This document shows positions 25,017 through 34,500 of a stretch of DNA of 64,000 nt, piece after piece. The translations under genes and the position numbers were made by a program. Each line of letters starts with the position of its first letter. Position 1 is the first letter of the stretch. This DNA comes from Ketogulonicigenium robustum. GTDB taxonomy: Bacteria; Pseudomonadota; Alphaproteobacteria; Rhodobacterales; Rhodobacteraceae. The stretch lies in the NCBI RefSeq assembly GCF_002117445.1, contig NZ_CP019937.1:202001-266000 (forward strand). Reading direction: 5' to 3'. The notes beneath the pieces were generated by a model that was not told the DNA's origin, searched no databases, and was given only the letters and a program-made list of their open reading frames with translations.

Positions 25017-25712
25017 TTACCCCTGGGCGGGAATGCGCATGCCGCGCTGCACGGCAGGGCGAGCCAAGAAACGCTCAAGATAGGCCTGAACGTTCTTGCG
25101 TTCACTCCAGCCGACCAGCGGCTTGGTGCCATAGAATTCCAAACTGTTCAGCCACGGCGCGATGGCCATGTCGGCGATCGAATATTCGCCTGTGATCCAG
25201 TCTTTATCGGCCAGCTCTTTGTCCAGAACCTGCAGCAAGCGGGCGGCTTCGTTGAGGTAACGCTCGCGCGGGCGAGGGTCTTCGATGGCGGCGCCTGCGA
25301 ATTTACTGAAGAATCCCATTTGGCCAAACATCGGGCCGACGCCGCCCATTTGGAACATCAACCACTGGATGGTTTTGAACCGCTGTGCGCCGGTGCCGAT
25401 GAACTGGCCCGACTTGTCCGCCAGATACACCAGAATCGCGCCGCTTTCGAACAAGCCGATGGGTGCGCCATCGGGGCCGTTCGGGTCAAGAATGGCGGGG
25501 ATTTTGTTGTTGGGGTTCAGCGACAGGAACTCGGGGCTTTTGACATCGGCATCCGACAGCGTCACGCGGTGTGCCTCGTACGGCAGGCCCATTTCCTCCA
25601 GCGCGATCGACACCTTGACCCCGTTCGGTGTGGGGAAGGAATAAAGCTGGATGACATCAGGGTTGGCTGCGGGCCAGCGGTGGGTGATGGGGAGTGTGGA
25701 AAGATCGGCCAT
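25017..25712 (-). CDS. Glutathione S-transferase family protein (YghU/Ure2p-like)
   Basis: 231 residues. The thioredoxin-fold half has VIQLYSFPTPNGVKVSIALEEMGLPYE and NPNNKIPAI, then FESGAILVYLADKSG, the GSH gamma-Glu binding E-S pair. The helical half has YSIADMAIAPWL. The N-terminal TPNG in place of the usual serine or tyrosine is typical of the nu-class, which has disulfide-bond reductase activity. Start chosen at MADLSTLP with AGGA upstream; a longer reading runs into the region ahead of mscL. Confidence 0.9.
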   Translation of the reverse strand: MADLSTLPITHRWPAANPDVIQLYSFPTPNGVKVSIALEEMGLPYEAHRVTLSDADVKSPEFLSLNPNNKIPAILDPNGPDGAPIGLFESGAILVYLADKSGQFIGTGAQRFKTIQWLMFQMGGVGPMFGQMGFFSKFAGAAIEDPRPRERYLNEAARLLQVLDKELADKDWITGEYSIADMAIAPWLNSLEFYGTKPLVGWSERKNVQAYLERFLARPAVQRGMRIPAQG

Positions 25713-25909
25713 GGCGCTATCCTTGGTTAGGGTGGTCGCAGCTATGCTACCTTGTGCAGTCCGGGTTAAAAAGCCGTGCTTTGCGCCGCGCTTGACCTTG
25801 CACCCCATGCCGCTGCCGCAACGCTGGACAAAACGCCCAAACCCCAGCAGGATCACGAAATATGGGGCAGGCATGACGCCGCCCCGATAAAAATGAGTGG
25901 GGACAGACA

Positions 25910-26332
25910 ATGTTCAACGAGTTTCGCGCCTTTATCGCGCGCGGCAATGTGATCGACCTTGCGGTCGGTATCATCATTGGTGCCGCATTCACCGCAATCG
26001 TCAATTCGCTGGTTACCGACCTGATCAACCCGATCATCGGTGTCGTCACCGGCGGGATCGACTTCTCGAACCTGTTTATCAATCTGGGCGCGGGCGAATA
26101 TGCTAGCCTGGCTGCCGCACGCGCAGCTGGCGCACCGGTGTTCGCTTATGGGTCGTTCATCACCGCGATCATCAACTTCCTGATCATCGCTTGGGTTGTG
26201 TTCCTGCTGGTCAAGGCCGTGAACAAAGTCACCGCCGCGAACAAAAAAGCCGAAGAGCCCACGGCACCCGCCGGCCCGACGCAAGAGGAACTGCTGGCGC
26301 AGATCCGCGATCTGCTGGCTGCCAAGGGCTGA
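25910..26332 (+). CDS. mscL: Large-conductance mechanosensitive channel
   Basis: 140 residues. [31 protein letters not shown] is the pore-lining first helix. A periplasmic loop precedes the second span [23 protein letters not shown], and the cytoplasmic C-terminal helix ends [14 protein letters not shown]. It opens at high membrane tension to release solutes on osmotic downshock. An Lrp-family gene follows after 15 bases. Confidence 0.96.
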   Translation: MFNEFRAFIARGNVIDLAVGIIIGAAFTAIVNSLVTDLINPIIGVVTGGIDFSNLFINLGAGEYASLAAARAAGAPVFAYGSFITAIINFLIIAWVVFLLVKAVNKVTAANKKAEEPTAPAGPTQEELLAQIRDLLAAKG

Positions 26333-26347
26333 TCCGCCTGAACCGCC

Positions 26348-26806
26348 ATGCAGCTTGATGCCACGGACAAGCGCATTCTGGATGTGCTGCAAAAGGAAGG
26401 CCGAATCACCAACGCCGAATTGGCCGATCGCATCGGCCTTTCGGCATCGGCCTGCCATCGCCGTGTGCAACGGCTGGAGGAAGACGGATTTATCCGTGGT
26501 TTCGTCGCCTTGCTGGACCCGCGAAAGGTGCGGCGGCAAACCACGGTTTTCGTTGAAATCACCCTCTCGGGGCAGGCGGACGAGGTTTTGGATAGCTTCG
26601 AGCGTGCCGTCGCCCGTGTTCCGCAGGTGCTGGAATGCCACCTGATGACCGGCGCGGCGGATTATCTGCTAAAAGTGGTCGCCGAAGACACCGAGGATTT
26701 CGCCCGCATCCACCGTCGCCACTTGGCCAAACTGCCGGGGGTTGCGCAAATCCAGTCGTCGTTCGCCTTGCGCACCGTGGTGCAGACAACGGCGCTGCCG
26801 CTATAA
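26348..26806 (+). CDS. Lrp/AsnC-family transcriptional regulator
   Basis: 152 residues. The N-terminal winged helix reads LDATDKRILDVLQKEGRITNAELADRIGLSASACHRRVQRLEEDGFI. The C-terminal RAM domain with VECHLMTGAADYLLKV-like spacing (LECHLMTGAADYLLKV) binds amino-acid effectors. Regulon not deducible. Cotranscription with mscL is likely, and a strong terminator follows. Confidence 0.92.
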   Translation: MQLDATDKRILDVLQKEGRITNAELADRIGLSASACHRRVQRLEEDGFIRGFVALLDPRKVRRQTTVFVEITLSGQADEVLDSFERAVARVPQVLECHLMTGAADYLLKVVAEDTEDFARIHRRHLAKLPGVAQIQSSFALRTVVQTTALPL

Positions 26807-26807
26807 A

Positions 26808-26842
26808 AAACCCCCGAAGCGGAAACCGCCTCGGGGGTCTTT
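26808..26842 (+). terminator. Rho-independent terminator after the Lrp gene
   Basis: ACCCCCGA/TCGGGGGT outer stem and GCGG/CCGC inner stem around an AAA loop, followed by CTTT and preceded by an A run. Confidence 0.88.
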
Positions 26843-26893
26843 ATGTCCGTAACCCGCTAGCCAAAGGCCAATGGGTGTGCATTCGGAAGTGTC

Positions 26894-27100
26894 TTAGATA
26901 AGACCTTCGCGCTGCAGCTTCTTACGGGCGAGCTTGCGCTGACGGCGGATGGCCTCGGCTTGCTCGCGCGCTTTCTTGACGGAAGGCTTCTCGAAATGTT
27001 GCTTCAGCTTCATTTCACGGAAGACGCCTTCACGCTGCAGCTTCTTCTTCAGGGCACGGAGGGCCTGATCGACGTTGTTGTCGCGAACGCTAACCTGCAT
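26894..27100 (-). CDS. rpsU: 30S ribosomal protein S21
   Basis: 68 residues. [30 protein letters not shown] is the canonical S21 start, and the C-terminal half is Arg/Lys-rich ([20 protein letters not shown]). Typical alphaproteobacterial length. Divergent from the COQ9-like gene. Confidence 0.97.
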   Translation of the reverse strand: MQVSVRDNNVDQALRALKKKLQREGVFREMKLKQHFEKPSVKKAREQAEAIRRQRKLARKKLQREGLI

Positions 27101-27209
27101 GTGGTTTTCACCACCTTTCTAAGTTGGATTTGCAAAATTGCAGGAAGCCCGCCCATAGCAAACTCCGTTGTTTTTGTCTAGCCTAGCGGCAAGAAAGAAG
27201 GGGAATCCG

Positions 27210-27833
27210 ATGCAATCTGATGCGCCACGCGACAGGCTGATGCAGGCCATGGGGCAGCATGTGCTGTTCGATGGCTGGTCCGAGGCGGCTTTTGCAGGCG
27301 CTGCGGCGGATGCGGGGGTTGATTTGGGCACAGCGCGTGTGCTGTTTCCGCGCGGGGCGCTGGATGTGGCGGTCGCGCTTCACAGGCAGGGCGATTCGCT
27401 TTTGACAGCCCCCACCGCCGACGGCATCCCGCTGCGCGCGCGCATGGCGGTAACCATCATGCAGCGTTTGGCGCTGGCGGGCGACCGGCAGGTTGTGCGG
27501 TCGACCTCGGCGCTGTTTGCACTGCCGCAGCACGCGGCCGAGGGTGCAAAGCTGATATGGGGCACAGCCGATGCGATCTGGGTGGCCTTGGGCGACACGT
27601 CGGACGACTATAATTGGTACACCAAGCGCATGACCCTGTCGGCCGTTTACAGCGCCAGTGTTCTGTACTGGCTGGGGCAGGACGACGATGCCGCCGTTGC
27701 CGCCTTTGTCGAGCGCCGCATTCGCGATGCGCTGCGGTTGCAAAACCCTGCCATCACGTCGATTTTGGGCCGCGTTCTGCGCCCGTTGCACGCCCCGCGC
27801 CATCGCGACGATTTGCCCGGCCGCTGGGGTTAG
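27210..27833 (+). CDS. COQ9-family protein (ubiquinone biosynthesis)
   Basis: 207 residues. The N-terminal helix-turn-helix-like part resembles TetR folds ([26 protein letters not shown]). The conserved COQ9 block contains [30 protein letters not shown]9 binds lipids and presents substrates to COQ7 in ubiquinone synthesis. Start at MQSDAPRD, with AAGAAGGGG ahead. It precedes etfBA, which also feeds electrons to ubiquinone; cotranscription is possible. Confidence 0.9.
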   Translation: MQSDAPRDRLMQAMGQHVLFDGWSEAAFAGAAADAGVDLGTARVLFPRGALDVAVALHRQGDSLLTAPTADGIPLRARMAVTIMQRLALAGDRQVVRSTSALFALPQHAAEGAKLIWGTADAIWVALGDTSDDYNWYTKRMTLSAVYSASVLYWLGQDDDAAVAAFVERRIRDALRLQNPAITSILGRVLRPLHAPRHRDDLPGRWG

Positions 27834-27912
27834 TGTGCCTTGTAGCGGGCGGGGATACGGGGTTATCTCTGCCGCAATGGGGTGCCCCCTGCAGACCTTG
27901 AAGGAGAGCCGA

Positions 27913-28668
27913 ATGAAAATCCTCGTCCCCGTGAAGCGGGTGGTTGACCATAACGTCAAGGTGCGCGTGCGCCCTGATGGCAGCGGCGTCGAGCTGGCGA
28001 ACCTGAAAATGTCGATGAACCCTTTCGATGAAATCGCTCTCGAAGAAGCGATTCGCCTGAAAGAGGCAGGTACAGCCGCCGAGGTTGTCGCGGTGTCGGT
28101 GGGGACGAAGGCATCGGAAGACGTGTTGCGTAAGGCGATGGGCATGGGGGCCGATCGCGCGATTCTGGTGCAACTGGACGACGGCGCCGCCGATGTCGAG
28201 CCGCTGGCCGTCGCCAAGCTGTTGAAAGCTGTCGTGCAGGCCGAGAGCGCGCAGCTGGTGATCGCAGGCAAGCAGGCCATCGACAACGACATGAACGCGA
28301 CCGGCCAGATGCTGGCGGCTTTGCTGGGGTGGGGGCAGGGCACCTTTGCATCCGAAGTCGCGATCGAAGGGGACACCGCCCGCGTCACGCGCGAAGTCGA
28401 CGGCGGTTTGCAGACCCTCGCGCTGGCGCTGCCCGTGGTTCTGACGGCTGACCTACGCCTGAATGAGCCGCGTTTTACATCGCTGCCCAATATGATGAAG
28501 GCTAAGAAAAAACCCATTGATGTCATGGCCGTGGGCGATATGGGCATTGATATCAGCCCGCGTCTGACCGTGCTGGAAACCACCGAACCACCACCGCGCG
28601 CGGCGGGCGAGGTTGTGGGGTCGGTCGACGATCTGGTGGCGAAATTGAAAGCGGCGGGGGTAATCTGA
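27913..28668 (+). CDS. etfB: Electron transfer flavoprotein beta subunit
   Basis: 251 residues. [19 protein letters not shown] at the start, [16 protein letters not shown], and the AMP-binding [16 protein letters not shown] region. The C-terminal part has [21 protein letters not shown], the conserved recognition loop. ATG preceded by AAGGAGAG. The stop overlaps the etfA start as TGATG. Confidence 0.96.
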   Translation: MKILVPVKRVVDHNVKVRVRPDGSGVELANLKMSMNPFDEIALEEAIRLKEAGTAAEVVAVSVGTKASEDVLRKAMGMGADRAILVQLDDGAADVEPLAVAKLLKAVVQAESAQLVIAGKQAIDNDMNATGQMLAALLGWGQGTFASEVAIEGDTARVTREVDGGLQTLALALPVVLTADLRLNEPRFTSLPNMMKAKKKPIDVMAVGDMGIDISPRLTVLETTEPPPRAAGEVVGSVDDLVAKLKAAGVI

Positions 28669-29591
28669 TGGCTGTTCTGGTTCTGGCCGAAGTGCAATCG
28701 GGCGCGCTTGTCGCCGAAGCTACCGCACGCGCAGTCACTGGCGCTGCAACACTGGGCGAGGTGACCGTTCTGGTCGCTGGCCCGCAGGCCGCGGCTCAGG
28801 CCGCCGCGCATATCGCGGGCGTCACCCGCGTGCTGCTGGCGGACGATCCGCAATACGATCATCAGCTGGCCGAGCCGCTGGCCGACTTGCTGGTGCAAGT
28901 CGCGCCAGACTTCAGCCATATCGTCGCCCCCGCGACCGCGACCGGCAAAAACGTCATGCCGCGCGTTGCGGCGCTGTTGGATGTGATGGTGCTGGCAGAT
29001 GTGATCGCGGTTCTTTCCGATGATACCTTTGTGCGCCCCGTTTATGCCGGCAACGCGGTGCAAACAGTGCGGTCTGGCGATGCGGTCAAGGTGATCACCC
29101 TGCGCACGTCGGCGTTTGCACCTGCGGCCCCGGCAGATAGTGCTGCGCCGATTGCCGCTGTTTCGGCGCCCGCAGCGCAAGGCCTGTCCAGTTGGATCGA
29201 GGATAAGGTCGTCGTCTCGGGCCGCCCTGACCTTTCGGCTGCGCCCATCGTGGTATCGGGCGGCCGTGGCTTCGGGTCAGAGGAAGGTTTCGCGATGCTA
29301 GAGGCCCTGGCCGACAAGCTGGGCGCCGCGATTGGTGCCAGCCGCGCGGCCGTCGATTCTGGCTATGCCGCGAACGATCTGCAGGTCGGGCAGACGGGCA
29401 AGATTGTCGCCCCGCGTCTTTATATCGCCATCGGAATTTCGGGGGCGATCCAGCATTTGGCCGGGATGAAGGATTCGCAGGTTATTGTCGCGATCAACAA
29501 AGACCCCGAGGCACCCATCTTCCGCATCGCCGATTACGGTCTGGTCGCAGACCTTTTCACGGCTGTGCCGGAATTGACTGCAAAGCTTTGA
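28668..29591 (+). CDS. etfA: Electron transfer flavoprotein alpha subunit
   Basis: 307 residues. The C-terminal FAD domain contains VVSGGRGFGSEEGF, GASRAAVDSGY, QVGQTGKIVAPRLYIAIGISGAIQHLAGM and AINKDPEAPIFRIADYG, all diagnostic. With EtfB it carries electrons from acyl-CoA and related dehydrogenases to ETF-ubiquinone oxidoreductase. Its last 58 bases overlap the convergent DUF6473 gene. Confidence 0.96.
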   Translation: MAVLVLAEVQSGALVAEATARAVTGAATLGEVTVLVAGPQAAAQAAAHIAGVTRVLLADDPQYDHQLAEPLADLLVQVAPDFSHIVAPATATGKNVMPRVAALLDVMVLADVIAVLSDDTFVRPVYAGNAVQTVRSGDAVKVITLRTSAFAPAAPADSAAPIAAVSAPAAQGLSSWIEDKVVVSGRPDLSAAPIVVSGGRGFGSEEGFAMLEALADKLGAAIGASRAAVDSGYAANDLQVGQTGKIVAPRLYIAIGISGAIQHLAGMKDSQVIVAINKDPEAPIFRIADYGLVADLFTAVPELTAKL

Positions 29592-30319
29592 TTGGCGGGC
29601 AGGGTCGCGGCAAAGCCGCTGCCGTGCAGCACGGGCAATAGCCTGCGCGAAATCTCTTGGTGGCCGGCGGTGTCGATTGCGCCGCCGGCGCCGCGCCGCG
29701 GGCGAATTTGCAGCATCGTGTAACCTGCCGACGCCAACTGCATCAGCGCCGATTGCCCCATCAGGGCCAGATCCTCGCTATCGCCCAAAAACAATAGTGT
29801 CGCGGGCCGCGCTGCAAAGCGCAGGAACAGATGGGTGCGGGCCGCCCAAGCGGTGCGGATTTCTGCCTCTAGCGCAAGGCGGATGGAATGGGGCAGCGCG
29901 GCGGGCAGCATGTCGACGGCGGTGACATTATCCAGCGCCACGCCCTTGCACATTTGCAAAAACCGCGCCGAGAAGCTGCTGATCCGTGTGTTGTCCTGCG
30001 GGTCGACCATATAGTAGCGGTTCGAAATCGTGGCGGGGGATGTCAGTTCCAGCACAATATGGTGGGCGGCTTTGCTGGTTTCGCTGACAAAGCTGTCGCG
30101 CATGATCGCCTCCAGCCCGCCATTATCGGTTGCAAGATTGATGCAGGGGACGCCCAGCTCTTCCTCTACCAGATTGGGGTAGGGGGCTGTGATGGTGCCC
30201 GCAAAGGTCTGCGAGCCGCCCAGAAAGGCGATGTAGTCGCGCCCAATGGTGCGCGCGGGGGCGCGGAATGCCAGTTTGGACGTGCCGTAATGGCAGGTTT
30301 TTGGCCCAAAATGTGCCAT
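29534..30319 (-). CDS. DUF6473-type protein, function unknown
   Basis: About 261 residues. CHYGTSKLAFRAPARTI, YIAFLGGSQTFAGTITAPYPNLVEEELG and CINLATDNGGLEAIM match a family widespread in Rhodobacterales that I recall as DUF6473. The GGSQTF and later LGDSED segments suggest an SGNH/GDSL-hydrolase-like fold (inference). The ATG at 30319 is preferred over a TTG 18 bases upstream. The 3' end overlaps etfA by 58 bases in antisense, which is unusual. Confidence 0.75.
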   Translation of the reverse strand: MAHFGPKTCHYGTSKLAFRAPARTIGRDYIAFLGGSQTFAGTITAPYPNLVEEELGVPCINLATDNGGLEAIMRDSFVSETSKAAHHIVLELTSPATISNRYYMVDPQDNTRISSFSARFLQMCKGVALDNVTAVDMLPAALPHSIRLALEAEIRTAWAARTHLFLRFAARPATLLFLGDSEDLALMGQSALMQLASAGYTMLQIRPRRGAGGAIDTAGHQEISRRLLPVLHGSGFAATLPANQSFAVNSGTAVKRSATRP

Positions 30320-30421
30320 AGCGCAGTCGCCCCGCAAAAGTGATCATGAAGGGTTGCGCCATCGTCGCCCGCCCTGTGCCATATGACCGTGAAGAGGTTT
30401 AGAAAACGCTAATAAACGGGA

Positions 30422-30688
30422 TCAGTCTGGTTCGCCGAACCGATTCGCGACCAGTGCGGTCAGCGCATCCATCAGGGCCTCGGCCTCGGGGCCGCTGGTT
30501 TCCACGCTGATTTCGGTGCCTTTCGCGGCACCCAGCATTAGCAGCCCCATGATGCTGTCGCCCGACGCGTCCATGCCATCTTTGCTGATGGTGGCGCTGG
30601 CGTCGAAACGTTCGACCGTTTCGGTCAGTCTGGCCGAGGCACGGGCATGCAGGCCCTTGACGTTCACAATCGGAAGCGCGCGTTTCAT
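30422..30688 (-). CDS. ptsH: HPr phosphocarrier protein
   Basis: 88 residues. GLHARASARL holds the active-site His14. SGDSIMGLLMLGA holds Ser45, the residue phosphorylated by HprK. Last gene of the cluster hprK-rapZ-EIIA-HPr. No sugar-specific EIIB or EIIC is nearby, so the role is probably regulatory, as in other alphaproteobacteria. Confidence 0.95.
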   Translation of the reverse strand: MKRALPIVNVKGLHARASARLTETVERFDASATISKDGMDASGDSIMGLLMLGAAKGTEISVETSGPEAEALMDALTALVANRFGEPD

Positions 30689-30706
30689 GCTAGCAATGTC
30701 GGGGGG

Positions 30707-31123
30707 TTAGTTTCCGCAGACGCAAAAGGTGCCGTCCGCTGCCATCATCTGGCTGTTTATGTATTTTCGCCCGGCGGTGAGGGCGGCCGTTACCGCGTCG
30801 TCTACTGGTTTTTGGCGTGATTTGGCCAGTTTGATTAACATCGGAAGGTTGGCGCCATAGACCATGCGTCGGTTCGATAGGTTGCAGGCCTGCATCGATA
30901 GATTCGACGGCGAGCCGCCGAACATATCGGTCACCATCACCACACCGTCGCCGGAATCGACGGAATCGGCTGCGGCGCAAATCTCGTCCTGCTTCTCTCC
31001 CCGGTCGTCCTCGGGGCCAATGGCGATGGCGACGACGCCATCTTGTTTGCCCACGACATGTTCGACCGCCGAAAGATATTCGCGGGCCAATCCACCATGT
31101 GCAACGATCACAATACCGATCAA
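30707..31123 (-). CDS. Mannose-family PTS EIIA component
   Basis: 138 residues. MIGIVIVAHGGLA carries the phosphorylated His9. Then VVMVTDMFGGSPSNLSM and VYGANLPMLIKLA complete the EIIA-Man fold. It accepts phosphate from HPr; with no EIIBC in sight it likely acts as a signalling protein. Start overlaps the rapZ stop (ATGA). Confidence 0.93.
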   Translation of the reverse strand: MIGIVIVAHGGLAREYLSAVEHVVGKQDGVVAIAIGPEDDRGEKQDEICAAADSVDSGDGVVMVTDMFGGSPSNLSMQACNLSNRRMVYGANLPMLIKLAKSRQKPVDDAVTAALTAGRKYINSQMMAADGTFCVCGN

Positions 31124-32055
31124 ATCCGTTGTCCTGTGTTGGTTGACCGCGCATTGGCGGCCTGCCGATCCAGTTCTCTGTGGCTTATAGACACGGGCCA
31201 GCCCAGAGCTTCAAGCGCATTTCGCATCTCTTCCGCCATCATGACCGAGCGGTGTTGCCCGCCCGTGCACCCAAATGCGATAACGAGGTGAGTCTTTCCC
31301 TCAGCCTGCCATGCGGGAAGCAGAAATTCCAGCATTTCGGCGACGCGTAGCCTAAATTCACTAAAACGTATGTCCGCTTTCACATAATCAGCCACCGCCG
31401 CATCGCGGCCATCCAGCGAGCGCAGCACCGGATCCCAGTGCGGATTGCGCAAGAAGCGACAGTCAAAGACCATATCGGCGGTGCGCGGCAGACCGCGCTT
31501 GTACGAAAACGACGACACGGTCACGGCAAGGCCGACACCGCTGCCATAGGTCGCCTCGATTTCAGCGCGCAGGTCGTGCACTGTCAGCGCGCTCGTATCG
31601 ATCAATGTGGTTGCGGCGGCGCGCACCGGCTCGAGCAATGTGCATTCGCGGCGGATGCCCAGCAGCGGCACTTCGGCGGGGGCCAAGGGGTGGCGACGCC
31701 GCGTTTCGGAATAGCGGCGGATCAGCACGTCTTCGCTGCAGTCCAGATACAACAGCTCGCCCTGGACGCCGTGGATCGTGTCCAGCAGCCGGAAGGCATC
31801 GAAAAACGCGGCGACCGAAAAGTCGCGATTGCGGGCGTCGATCCCCAGCGCCATCGGGCGACTAGGGGGTGGCCCTTCCAGCAGGCGCGGCAGCAGGGTC
31901 AGCGGCAGATTGTCGATCACCTCGAAGCCGATATCCTCGAACGCGCGGATGGCTGTTGTGCGGCCCGCACCCGCCGGGCCGCTGACGATAACGACGCGGG
32001 TCGATGGCGTATCTGTGATGGTATCTTCGGGGGGCAGGTCTGCTGGCCCTGTCAT
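31120..32055 (-). CDS. rapZ: RNase adapter RapZ (YvcJ family nucleotide-binding protein)
   Basis: 311 residues. VVIVSGPAGAGRTTAIRAFEDIGFEVIDNLP is the P-loop region, with an Arg where many have Lys-Ser (GAGRTT). RRYSETRRRHPL, FSYKRGLPRTADMVFDCRFLRNP and IAFGCTGGQHRSV are family signatures. In E. coli RapZ controls GlmZ decay and amino-sugar supply. The ATG is preceded by GAGGG, 11 bases after the hprK stop, so a longer N-terminus is unneeded. Confidence 0.93.
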   Translation of the reverse strand: MTGPADLPPEDTITDTPSTRVVIVSGPAGAGRTTAIRAFEDIGFEVIDNLPLTLLPRLLEGPPPSRPMALGIDARNRDFSVAAFFDAFRLLDTIHGVQGELLYLDCSEDVLIRRYSETRRRHPLAPAEVPLLGIRRECTLLEPVRAAATTLIDTSALTVHDLRAEIEATYGSGVGLAVTVSSFSYKRGLPRTADMVFDCRFLRNPHWDPVLRSLDGRDAAVADYVKADIRFSEFRLRVAEMLEFLLPAWQAEGKTHLVIAFGCTGGQHRSVMMAEEMRNALEALGWPVSISHRELDRQAANARSTNTGQRI

Positions 32056-32066
32056 GTCATTGGCCC

Positions 32067-32510
32067 TCAGTGAATTAACGGTGATCGGGTGCGCCGCCAC
32101 ATCTTCAGATATGTGTGAAGAGCGGCGGGGAAATAGCGGGTATCCGGATTGTGAAGCACCGGTATCTCGACCCCGCACAGCGTCATTTGGTGGGCCTGTG
32201 GCAGGCGTTCAAGGGCCTTTTCGTCCATCGCCGCGACGACGACGACCTCGGCCCGCGCCTGGTGGGGGGCGCGCAGCAGCCCGACGCCGCGGGCCTCGAT
32301 CAAGCCGGTGATATGGGTCGGGCAGGTGGCGATCAGGCGCCCCCCCTCGGGCATGATTTGCGTGCGGTCGTCGGCCACCAGCTTGCACCCCAGCGCGATC
32401 ATCTGCAACGCTGTCGCCGACTTGCCGCTGCCTGCGTCGCCCGTCAGCAGCACAGCGCGGCCCCCAAGGGCCACGGTTGTCGCATGGATGATGGTGGGAA
32501 GGGCGGGCAT
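32067..32510 (-). CDS. hprK: HPr kinase/phosphorylase, short alphaproteobacterial form
   Basis: 147 residues, corresponding only to the C-terminal catalytic domain of Gram-positive HprK. The P-loop GDAGSGKSA is at residues 24-31. LVADDRTQI follows, and ITGLIEARGVGLLR is the HprK signature. It phosphorylates HPr at Ser45. In many alphaproteobacteria chvI-chvG precede hprK; here only 278 bases separate it from the divergent pckA. Confidence 0.93.
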   Translation of the reverse strand: MPALPTIIHATTVALGGRAVLLTGDAGSGKSATALQMIALGCKLVADDRTQIMPEGGRLIATCPTHITGLIEARGVGLLRAPHQARAEVVVVAAMDEKALERLPQAHQMTLCGVEIPVLHNPDTRYFPAALHTYLKMWRRTRSPLIH

Positions 32511-32686
32511 GGGGCGCTGCGTAATCCTATGGGCGAATCAAGGCGTGCGGCGATCGCGGCATCTGTCGCGGCGCATCCTTGCGTATCTGCTTTGGCAAGA
32601 AAAAATGACCAGCTTTCAGCCTTGGCAAGGGCAAAGGAATGACTCGGCTGCACTGAACTGAAAAATGTGGGGAATTATCTACAGTC

Positions 32687-32698
32687 GTTTGCGCTAAC
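32687..32698. promoter_or_regulatory. LacI-family-like operator upstream of pckA
   Basis: GTTTGCGCTAAC, an inverted repeat centred on GC with one mismatched pair, 91-102 bases before the pckA ATG. Shares 10 of 12 bases with the site ahead of pyk. Confidence 0.5.
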
Positions 32699-32788
32699 TA
32701 TCGTTTGGGTGGCTATTCACGCAAGATTCGGTCGTGCTAAGCAGCCGGTAGACTGCGGGCAGGCAGCGAATTTCAAAGGAACAAAGAT

Positions 32789-34387
32789 ATGGATCATGGG
32801 CGCGTTAACCCGGCGATGAAGCTTGAAGCACAGGGCATCACGGGGCTGGGCCAGGTCTATTACAACCTGTTGGAACCCGCGCTGGTCGAAGCTGCGATCA
32901 AGCGTGGCGAAGGCGAGTTGGGGCAAGGTGGTGCGGTTTTGGTCAACACGGGGGCCTTCACGGGCCGCTCGCCCAAGGACAAGCATGTCGTGGCGACCCC
33001 GGGGGTCGAGCCCCACATCTGGTGGGACAACAACCGCCGGATGGAACCCGACGCATTTGACCGCCTGTATGCCGACATGCTGGACCACATGAAGGGCCGC
33101 GACTTCTTCGTGCAGGACCTGTTCGGCGGCGCAGACCCGGCCTATCGCCTTGACGTGCGGATGGTGACCGAACTTGCGTGGCACGGCCTGTTCATCCGCC
33201 ACTTGCTGCGTCGCCCCACCCGCGACGAGGTGGATGCCTTCTTGCCGGAATTCACCATCATCAACGTGCCCAGCTTCCGCGCCGATCCCGCGCGCCACGG
33301 GTGTCGCAGCGAAACGGTCATCGCGCTGAACTTCGAGAAAAAGCTGATCCTGATCGGCGGCACGGAATACGCGGGCGAAAACAAGAAGTCGGTCTTTACG
33401 CTGCTGAACTACATCCTGCCCGAAAAGGGTGTGATGGCCATGCACTGTTCGGCCAACCACGCGATCGGCAACCCCGATGATTCTGCGATTTTCTTTGGCC
33501 TGTCGGGTACCGGCAAGACGACCCTGTCGTCTGACCCTGCGCGAATCCTGATCGGCGACGACGAACACGGCTGGTCGGACGACGGCATCTTCAACTTCGA
33601 AGGCGGCTGCTACGCCAAGACGATCAACCTTTCGGCCGAGGCTGAGCCCGAAATCTACGCCACCACATCGAAGTTCTCGACCGTGATCGAAAACATGGTC
33701 TACGACCCCGAGACCAAGGCGCTTGATTTCACGAATGCCAAGTACACCGAAAACATGCGCTGCGCCTATCCGCTCGAGCAAATCTCAAACGCGTCCGAAA
33801 CGGGCGTTGCCGGCGCGCCGCAGAACGTGATCATGCTGACCTGCGATGCATATGGCGTGCTGCCGCCCATCGCGCGGCTGACACCTGCGCAGGCGATGTA
33901 CCACTTCCTGTCGGGGTTCACGTCGAAGACGCCGGGAACCGAACGTGGCGTGGTAGAGCCCGAGCCGACCTTCTCGACCTGCTTCGGTGCGCCCTTTATG
34001 CCGCGCCGCCCCGAAGTTTACGGCAAGCTGCTGCAAGAAAAGATCGCCCAAACCGGCGCGACCTGCTGGCTGGTGAACACCGGCTGGACGGGCGGCGCGT
34101 TCGGCACGGGCAAGCGGATGCCGATCAAAGCCACCCGTGCCCTGCTGACCGCCGCGCTGGACGGATCGCTGAACGGCGTCGCCTTCCGCAAGGATCCGAA
34201 CTTCGGTTTTGATGTGCCGGTTTCGGTCCCCGGTGTTGACGACGCCCTGCTGGACCCGCGCCAGACCTGGGCAGACCCAGCGGCCTATGACGCGAAAGCG
34301 CAGCAGTTGGTGGGTATGTTTGCAAGCAACTTCGAAAAGTACCTGCCCTTCATCGACGAGGATGTGAAAGCTGCAGCTATCGGCTGA
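32789..34387 (+). CDS. pckA: Phosphoenolpyruvate carboxykinase (ATP)
   Basis: 532 residues, full length. [14 protein letters not shown] is the substrate site. [10 protein letters not shown] and the kinase loop [14 protein letters not shown], then [23 protein letters not shown], bind metal and ATP. It decarboxylates oxaloacetate to PEP in gluconeogenesis. ATG follows AAAGGAACAAAG. Divergent from hprK. Confidence 0.97.
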   Translation: MDHGRVNPAMKLEAQGITGLGQVYYNLLEPALVEAAIKRGEGELGQGGAVLVNTGAFTGRSPKDKHVVATPGVEPHIWWDNNRRMEPDAFDRLYADMLDHMKGRDFFVQDLFGGADPAYRLDVRMVTELAWHGLFIRHLLRRPTRDEVDAFLPEFTIINVPSFRADPARHGCRSETVIALNFEKKLILIGGTEYAGENKKSVFTLLNYILPEKGVMAMHCSANHAIGNPDDSAIFFGLSGTGKTTLSSDPARILIGDDEHGWSDDGIFNFEGGCYAKTINLSAEAEPEIYATTSKFSTVIENMVYDPETKALDFTNAKYTENMRCAYPLEQISNASETGVAGAPQNVIMLTCDAYGVLPPIARLTPAQAMYHFLSGFTSKTPGTERGVVEPEPTFSTCFGAPFMPRRPEVYGKLLQEKIAQTGATCWLVNTGWTGGAFGTGKRMPIKATRALLTAALDGSLNGVAFRKDPNFGFDVPVSVPGVDDALLDPRQTWADPAAYDAKAQQLVGMFASNFEKYLPFIDEDVKAAAIG

Positions 34388-34411
34388 TCACCCTGAAGTT
34401 GCGCTACAATC

Positions 34412-34446
34412 AGCCCGGTAGGCCTTGCCTTCCGGGCTTTTCTTTT
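34412..34446 (+). terminator. Rho-independent terminator after pckA
   Basis: AGCCCGG with CCGGGCT, an inner partial stem, then TTTCTTTT. Confidence 0.8.
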
Positions 34447-34500
34447 GAATGCTCGCACCATGAATATGGGGCCGATCTGGCCGCAATAGGGGGAAAGACC

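Noticed and set aside
27183-29180. Open frame of 665 codons antisense to the COQ9-like gene and etfBA
   Set aside because: It lies over three confident genes and reads as low-complexity S/R/A-rich sequence with no domain.
32511-32686. Repeat-like CTTTGGCAAG / CCTTGGCAAG in the hprK-pckA gap
   Set aside because: Two short similar stretches only, with no symmetry or conserved spacing.
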